A DNA stretch of 10,361 nucleotides, taken from JAYXXU01 sp049301135. Its GTDB lineage: Bacteria > Pseudomonadota > Gammaproteobacteria > Pseudomonadales > Moraxellaceae. Numbering within the stretch: position 1 is the first letter of the stretch; each line of letters opens with the position of its first letter. Shown in pieces: positions 6,003 to 10,361 of this stretch. The translations under genes and the position numbers were made by a program. Under the pieces are notes generated by a model, which ran no database searches, was not told where the DNA came from, and saw only the letters and a list, made by a program, of their open reading frames with translations. The DNA lies in NCBI GenBank assembly GCA_049301135.1, contig JBAQKP010000024.1:1-10361 (forward strand). Reading direction: 5' to 3'.

Positions 6003-7649
6003 TTAAAGTTGAGCAGCTTGCTGTTTAGCCGAATGGTCTAATGCAGCCGCCACAAAACTTGCAAACAACGGATGGCCACCGCGTGGTGAACTGGTAAATT
6101 CCGGATGGAACTGACACGCCACGTACCACGGATGATCAGCGATTTCGACCATTTCGACCAAATGCTGACCCGCAGAATAGCCCGAAATGGTCATGCCCGC
6201 AGCTTGCAGTTGAGCAATATAACGATTATTCACTTCGTAACGGTGGCGATGTCGTTCGACAATCTCAGCACGGCCATAAATTTGACGGGCATGGCTGCCT
6301 TCGACCAGCTCGGCAGTCTGTGCACCGAGACGCATGGTGCCGCCGAGATCCGAACTGTCGCTACGGGTTTGTAACTCACCGCGCTCATCCATCCACTCAG
6401 TAATCAAGCCAATTAGTGGCTGGGTGGTGCGGCGGTCAAACTCAGTTGAGGTCGCCTCGGTCAAACCGGCAACGTTACGGGCAAACTCAATCACTGCCAA
6501 CTGCATCCCTAAACAGATGCCCAGATACGGCACTTTGTTTTCGCGGGCATAACGAATCGCGTTCATCTTACCGACTGTGCCACGCTCGCCAAAACCACCG
6601 GGCACCAAGATCGCATCTGCCGTCGCCAAACGGGACAAATCGTTATTTTCGAGAGATTCGGCATCGATATAATCGATATGCACTTTACTGCGATGGGTAA
6701 TCCCTGCGTGTAGCAAGGCTTCGTTCAGTGATTTATAAGCGTCAGGCAACTCGACATATTTGCCGACCATCGCGATCCGCACTTCATGCTGCGGATTTAG
6801 CAGCGCATCAGTCACTGCATTCCAATCGGACAGATCAGCAGGTGGGCAGTCAAAACCAAACCGCTCACAAATCAAATCGTCGACATGTTGGTCGTGAAAG
6901 TTTTTGGGGATTAAATAAATACTCGGCGCATCTTCAGCCAAGACCACAGCACGCGCTTCGACGTTGGTAAACAAGGCGATTTTGCGGCGGGACTCCTCAC
7001 CAATTGGATGATCGGAACGACAAATCAAAATATCCGGCTGCAAGCCAATCGAGCGCATTTCTTTGACCGAATGCTGGGTCGGCTTGGTCTTGGTTTCACC
7101 GGCGGACGCAATATACGGCACGAGTGTGAGATGCATCAGCAAGGTATTGCTCATACCGACTTCAACGCGCATCTGACGCACCGCTTCCATAAACGGCAGT
7201 GATTCGATGTCACCGGCTGTACCACCGATCTCGACAATCGCGACATCATAGCCTTCAGCACCGGCCTGAATCCGCCGTTTGATCTCGTCGGTAATGTGCG
7301 GAATCACCTGCACGGTCGCGCCGAGATAATCACCGCGCCGCTCTTTTTGCAGGACTTCGAGGTAAACTCGACCACTGGTAAAGTTATTTTTTTTGGTCAT
7401 GCGTGAGCGGCGCAAGAACCGCTCGTAATACCCTAAGTCTAGGTCAGTTTCCGCGCCATCTTCGGTCACGAACACTTCACCATGCTGAAACGGACTCATC
7501 GTACCGGGATCGACGTTGATGTACGGATCCATTTTGGTCATGGTGACTTTCAAGCCACGCGCTTCGAGGAGTGCTGCGACTGATGCAGCAGAAATGCCCT
7601 TACCGAGAGACGAAACCACGCCTCCGGTGACAAAAATATATTTGGTCAT
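6003..7649 (-). CDS. pyrG: CTP synthase (glutamine-hydrolysing)
   Basis: PyrG makes CTP from UTP, ATP and glutamine. The N-terminal amidoligase (synthase) domain spans about residues 1-267 and the C-terminal class I glutamine amidotransferase about 290-540. Seen: the phosphate-binding GGVVSSLGKG at 9-18, KMDPYINVDPGTM at 39-51, EIGGTAGDIES at 140-150, the glutaminase nucleophile Cys379 in LGICLGMQ, and the His515/Glu517 pair in FHPEFTS. I start it at ATG 7649-7647 (MTKYIF), giving 548 residues. An ATG two codons earlier (7655) is possible, but with the later start the catalytic residues take exactly the E. coli numbers 379, 515 and 517, and the GGA upstream has proper spacing (6 bases). It follows tmk after 92 bases and precedes kdsA by 28. 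Its product also feeds IspD and CMP-KDO synthesis. Confidence 0.98.
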   Translation of the reverse strand: MTKYIFVTGGVVSSLGKGISAASVAALLEARGLKVTMTKMDPYINVDPGTMSPFQHGEVFVTEDGAETDLDLGYYERFLRRSRMTKKNNFTSGRVYLEVLQKERRGDYLGATVQVIPHITDEIKRRIQAGAEGYDVAIVEIGGTAGDIESLPFMEAVRQMRVEVGMSNTLLMHLTLVPYIASAGETKTKPTQHSVKEMRSIGLQPDILICRSDHPIGEESRRKIALFTNVEARAVVLAEDAPSIYLIPKNFHDQHVDDLICERFGFDCPPADLSDWNAVTDALLNPQHEVRIAMVGKYVELPDAYKSLNEALLHAGITHRSKVHIDYIDAESLENNDLSRLATADAILVPGGFGERGTVGKMNAIRYARENKVPYLGICLGMQLAVIEFARNVAGLTEATSTEFDRRTTQPLIGLITEWMDERGELQTRSDSSDLGGTMRLGAQTAELVEGSHARQIYGRAEIVERHRHRYEVNNRYIAQLQAAGMTISGYSAGQHLVEMVEIADHPWYVACQFHPEFTSSPRGGHPLFASFVAAALDHSAKQQAAQL

Positions 7650-7695
7650 CACCATTCCAGTTCAAGACCCATGCGGGCGTTGCTCAAGCGGCAGG

Positions 7696-7725
7696 ATTTT
7701 ACTTCAGGCACGGCCTATAAAGCAA
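7696..7725 (-). promoter_or_regulatory. pyrG: Candidate promoter for pyrG-kdsA
   Basis: On the minus strand TTGCTT (plus 7720-7725) is spaced 18 bases from TAAAAT (plus 7696-7701; 5 of 6 to the -10 consensus). The -10 lies 46 bases before the pyrG ATG, inside the 92-base gap after tmk. No terminator is visible after tmk, so readthrough from pabC-mltG-tmk is also likely. This is a pattern match only. Confidence 0.35.
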
Positions 7726-7741
7726 AGCAACACTGACCAAA

Positions 7742-8380
7742 TCAGGCCGGTTTAATCGATTTATCTGCTTTTAGCGAGACATCGGACAAAAAATGCTGGG
7801 CAAGCTGCCAAACCTGATCAGCGGACTGCGTCGCATCCAGCCGAACAAAACGTGCCGGTTCAGCGGCGGCGCGTTGCTGGTAGCAGGCTCTGACTTTTTG
7901 AAAAAAATCGACTTTTTCTTGTTCAAATCGATCCAACTGACCCCGCTGTTGCGCCCGCTGCAAGCCAATCTCAACTGGTGCATCCAACCAAAACGTATAG
8001 TGCGGCAAAACAGGCACAAACATATCCACCAATTGCTGGATTTTAGCGGGTGCAATACCGCGACCTGCCGCCTGATAGGCAAAACTGGCATCAATAAACC
8101 GATCACACAACACCCACTGTCCTGCTTGCAGTGCAGGCAGCATCACCTGATGCAGATGCTGCGCCCGCGCCGCAAACAACAACAACAGCTCACAGTCCGC
8201 CGCCATCGGCTCGGTCTGTGGGGTCAGCAACAAAGCGCGAATCTGTTCGGCCAGTGGTGTACCACCGGGTTCGCGAGTGCGTAGATACGGCTGCTGGCGC
8301 GTCTGTAACCACTGCTCAACACGATTGATCAGCGTGGTTTTGCCAACGCCTTCAGTCCCTTCAAAGCTGATAAACATCAT
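7742..8380 (-). CDS. tmk: Thymidylate kinase
   Basis: Tmk phosphorylates dTMP to dTDP with ATP, an essential step in dTTP supply. Seen: P-loop FEGTEGVGKTT at 6-16, the dTMP-binding REPGGTPLAEQIR at 36-48, CDRFIDASFAYQAAGRG at 92-108, and the LID segment QRAQQRGQLDRFEQE around 141-155, which carries the basic residues of the E. coli-type enzymes. The 212 residues are normal. Two ATGs are adjacent (8380 and 8377). I use the first because it overlaps the mltG stop in ATGA; the second would change only one residue. The order pabC-mltG-tmk is widespread in gammaproteobacteria. There tmk is often followed by holB, which is absent here: pyrG comes next. Confidence 0.97.
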   Translation of the reverse strand: MMFISFEGTEGVGKTTLINRVEQWLQTRQQPYLRTREPGGTPLAEQIRALLLTPQTEPMAADCELLLLFAARAQHLHQVMLPALQAGQWVLCDRFIDASFAYQAAGRGIAPAKIQQLVDMFVPVLPHYTFWLDAPVEIGLQRAQQRGQLDRFEQEKVDFFQKVRACYQQRAAAEPARFVRLDATQSADQVWQLAQHFLSDVSLKADKSIKPA

Positions 8381-9474
8381 GGCTGCTCACTGCGGCGTGA
8401 CCGAATCACTTTAAGATAATCAGCAACTGCGGCTTGATGCTCGGCGTAAGTACGGGTGAACGTATGCCCACCTGTCCCTGTCGCCACAAAATAGAGCGCT
8501 TCAGAGTCAGAGGGATGCAGCGTGGCATTAATGGCCGCCTGACTCGGCAAAGCAATGGGGGTCGGTGGCAAGCCATTGATCGTGTAAGTATTATATGCAG
8601 TGGGTGTTTGCAGATCGACTTTGCGAATATTACCTTGATAGGCTTCGCCCATGCCATAGATCACCGTTGGATCAGTTTGCAGGCGCATGCCGATCTTCAG
8701 ACGATTACGAAACACCGCCGATACATCAAAACGCTCGGCCGCAAGGCCGGTTTCTTTTTCGACAATCGAGGCCATGATCAGTGCCTCATATGGCGTTTGA
8801 TACGGCAAGTTCGGTGCGCGGCTCGCCCACTCTTCGGCTAAGATCGCTTGCTGTTTTTGATGCAGATGTTTGAGGATATTGTCGTCAGTTTCACCATAAG
8901 AAAAGTAATAGGTCTCTGGTGCAAACCAACCTTCGGGATGTTTTTCATTTGAGCCAATTTTAATCAACACGCCTTGATCATTGACGCCTTGCAACGTCTG
9001 GATCACACCCTCAGTCGCTGCAATTCGTGTGCGCAACTGCTTAAAGGTCATACCCTCAACCACGGTCACCCGTACCATTTTAGCCATGCTGCCATCGGCC
9101 AACCGATGCAGCAACTCACGCACATTCAGCCCTGCATCGACTTGATATACGCCGGTTTTTAAGCTGGTATTGACGAATAGGCGCTGATAGATTTTGACGA
9201 TAAATGGATGACGAATTTCACCGCGTTGATCCAGATCCCGAATCAACGCAGAATAACTATAACCGTCATTCACTCTTAAAATCTTGCCTTGCGCGGGTAG
9301 CTTGATCGGCTGGTATAAGCTCTGCCACACCAGCACGACAAACAGCACCACACTGCTACAAAACAACCATTTCAACAGGCGTAAACCAGTGCGATTCGGC
9401 GGCGTTTGACGTGATGCACGCTGGGAGTTGGATTTGGGTTTTTTGGATGTGGCAGCAGGCATTCGGGCGATCAC
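8377..9474 (-). CDS. mltG: Endolytic murein transglycosylase MltG (YceG family)
   Basis: MltG is an inner-membrane lytic transglycosylase that cuts nascent glycan strands and so sets their length or releases them from the membrane. Seen: a basic cytoplasmic N-terminus (about 1-33, rich in Lys, Arg and Ser), one membrane anchor at about 34-54, a LysM-like periplasmic region near 65-125, and the catalytic domain with GWFAPETYYF at 182-191, the catalytic Glu239 in MASIVEKETG, FRNRL at 255-259, LQTDPTVIYG at 265-274, YNTY...GLPPTPI at 294-307 and SQAAINATLHP at 311-321. The 365 residues are slightly longer than E. coli's 340. The start is uncertain: GTG 9474 or ATG 9462, which would remove four residues. 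Neither has a clear Shine-Dalgarno, and GTG is preceded by six T. The gene follows pabC by 15 bases and overlaps tmk by four, so translation is probably coupled. Confidence 0.96.
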   Translation of the reverse strand: MIARMPAATSKKPKSNSQRASRQTPPNRTGLRLLKWLFCSSVVLFVVLVWQSLYQPIKLPAQGKILRVNDGYSYSALIRDLDQRGEIRHPFIVKIYQRLFVNTSLKTGVYQVDAGLNVRELLHRLADGSMAKMVRVTVVEGMTFKQLRTRIAATEGVIQTLQGVNDQGVLIKIGSNEKHPEGWFAPETYYFSYGETDDNILKHLHQKQQAILAEEWASRAPNLPYQTPYEALIMASIVEKETGLAAERFDVSAVFRNRLKIGMRLQTDPTVIYGMGEAYQGNIRKVDLQTPTAYNTYTINGLPPTPIALPSQAAINATLHPSDSEALYFVATGTGGHTFTRTYAEHQAAVADYLKVIRSRRSEQP

Positions 9475-9489
9475 AAAAAATAAGGCGGC

Positions 9490-10350
9490 TCAGGATAGAA
9501 GATCAGACAACAGCCTGTCTACCAGCTTTGTCTGTAGTGGGCGACCATCGAAGCTGTCCACCACTAAAATTCCCGTCAGACTATTACAAAAAAACAAACT
9601 CTCAATCTGACCCAACTCATCGGCATGCAAACGCACCTGACTAAAGCCAATCTGCCGCTGTTGCATCCGCTGCATGATCTCCGCCCGCATCACGCCAGCA
9701 ATCCCAGCGCGTTGTAGACAGGGCGTTTGCCATTGTCCATGTCGCCAAAACCAACAATTACTCTGCACACCCTCGACCAGCACGCCATCCAGATCCAGCA
9801 CCAGCCCTTCTGGCCAAGTGGTCTGCGCCAACGCCCGTCGTAGCAGCACCTGCTCCAAGCGATTGAGGGTTTTTAATCCTGCCAATACCGGCATCAGATG
9901 TCCTAGACGTGGCGCATGCAACACACCTGAGGCGATCCGATCAGCGACAAACAATCCGTCTGCTTGTGGTTCAAGCCTCGCCACCACACTGGGAAATAAC
10001 TGAAAGTACACCACTGCTGCTTGCTCAGGCGGCAAATAACCGCGCTGTCCTACGCCACGACTGACGATGATCTTGAGTGTGCCGTGTTGTAGCTGCTCTG
10101 CGTGTTCGAATGCCTGCTGGCTTAATAGATCCAGATCAAACTGCAAACCCAAACGCTGTTGTGCCTGTTGCAGCCGGTCGAGATGATGCGACCACAAACG
10201 CGGCAGACCTTCGCGCACCCGCACACTGCTAAACACCCCATCACCATATAAAAAACCACGGTCACTCGGGTCAATGGCAGTACAAAGCTGCTGATCAGAA
10301 AAGGTCTGCACGGCGTAATCAACTCTCTGGCTTGGCACGGTCTGGCTCAC
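9490..10350 (-). CDS. pabC: Aminodeoxychorismate lyase
   Basis: PabC is a fold-type IV PLP enzyme that releases pyruvate from 4-amino-4-deoxychorismate to give 4-aminobenzoate for folate synthesis. Seen, numbering from GTG 10350: DRGFLYGDGVFSSVRV at 30-45, LKIIVSRGVGQRGY at 92-105, the PLP-binding Lys160 in AGLKTLNRLEQVLLR, the cofactor glutamate region LVEGVQSNCWFW at 191-202, and GVMRAEIM at 219-226. A branched-chain aminotransferase is unlikely given LKTLNRLEQVL and the neighbours mltG and tmk. The start is uncertain: GTG 10350 gives 286 residues, GTG 10311 gives 273, closer to E. coli's 269, and places the GDG motif at the usual distance from the N-terminus. The frame is also open to the window edge, so an upstream start cannot be excluded. 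No strong ribosome site is visible at either GTG. It ends in TGA 15 bases before mltG. Confidence 0.92.
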   Translation of the reverse strand: MSQTVPSQRVDYAVQTFSDQQLCTAIDPSDRGFLYGDGVFSSVRVREGLPRLWSHHLDRLQQAQQRLGLQFDLDLLSQQAFEHAEQLQHGTLKIIVSRGVGQRGYLPPEQAAVVYFQLFPSVVARLEPQADGLFVADRIASGVLHAPRLGHLMPVLAGLKTLNRLEQVLLRRALAQTTWPEGLVLDLDGVLVEGVQSNCWFWRHGQWQTPCLQRAGIAGVMRAEIMQRMQQRQIGFSQVRLHADELGQIESLFFCNSLTGILVVDSFDGRPLQTKLVDRLLSDLLS

Positions 10351-10361
10351 GGTACATTTAC

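Noticed and set aside
7650..7741. Terminator after tmk
   Set aside because: Only a tiny 4-base-arm stem (CTGA/TCAG) is visible and no T-run follows, so readthrough into pyrG is more likely.
7793..8284. Plus-strand open frame of 163 codons
   Set aside because: Antisense shadow of tmk, with no recognisable domain and no ribosome site that stands out.
1..10361. CRISPR array, insertion sequence, tRNA or toxin-antitoxin system
   Set aside because: No direct-repeat array, transposase motif or terminal repeats, no tRNA-like cloverleaf and no small paired ORFs with toxin or antitoxin features were seen. The single orphan gene at 1024-1650 has no partner gene.

Overview
The window looks like a core chromosomal segment of a gammaproteobacterium, most likely in or near the Moraxellaceae (Acinetobacter relatives). 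I infer this from the gene set (non-metallo KdsA, E. coli-type Tmk, DapC-type aminotransferase), from residue patterns in KdsA that I recall from Acinetobacter, and from the order pabC-mltG-tmk-pyrG-kdsA-eno-ftsB-ispD-ispF. Hand counts put base composition near 50-55% GC in the core genes, higher than typical Acinetobacter, so the genus is left open.

Layout. On the plus strand there is only the 3' part of dapC (lysine/peptidoglycan precursor synthesis), cut by the left edge. Everything else is on the minus strand and is transcribed from right to left: pabC (folate), mltG (peptidoglycan glycan-strand release) and tmk (dTTP) form a tight block with a 4-nt overlap between the last two. A 92-nt gap with a possible promoter leads to pyrG (CTP) and kdsA (KDO for LPS). 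A clear intrinsic terminator follows kdsA. Next come eno (glycolysis), ftsB (divisome) and ispD (MEP isoprenoid pathway), separated by 1 nt and then overlapping by 4 nt. A 93-nt gap with a candidate promoter and a perfect palindrome leads to a small GFA-family zinc protein. Its stop codon overlaps the start of ispF. After ispF lies an AT-rich gene for a 208-residue protein I do not recognise, convergent with dapC.

How the genes work together. Most are housekeeping genes for cell-envelope growth and nucleotide supply: DapC and MltG act on peptidoglycan, KdsA on LPS, FtsB on division, IspD and IspF on the isoprenoids needed for undecaprenyl carrier and quinones, and PyrG and Tmk on CTP and dTTP. 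CTP from PyrG is also a substrate of IspD and of CMP-KDO formation. The accessory content is small: the GFA-family gene between ispD and ispF, and the AT-rich orphan at 1024-1650. I see no mobile element, CRISPR array, tRNA or rRNA, and no convincing new multi-gene system. No gene-free stretch exceeds 100 bases.
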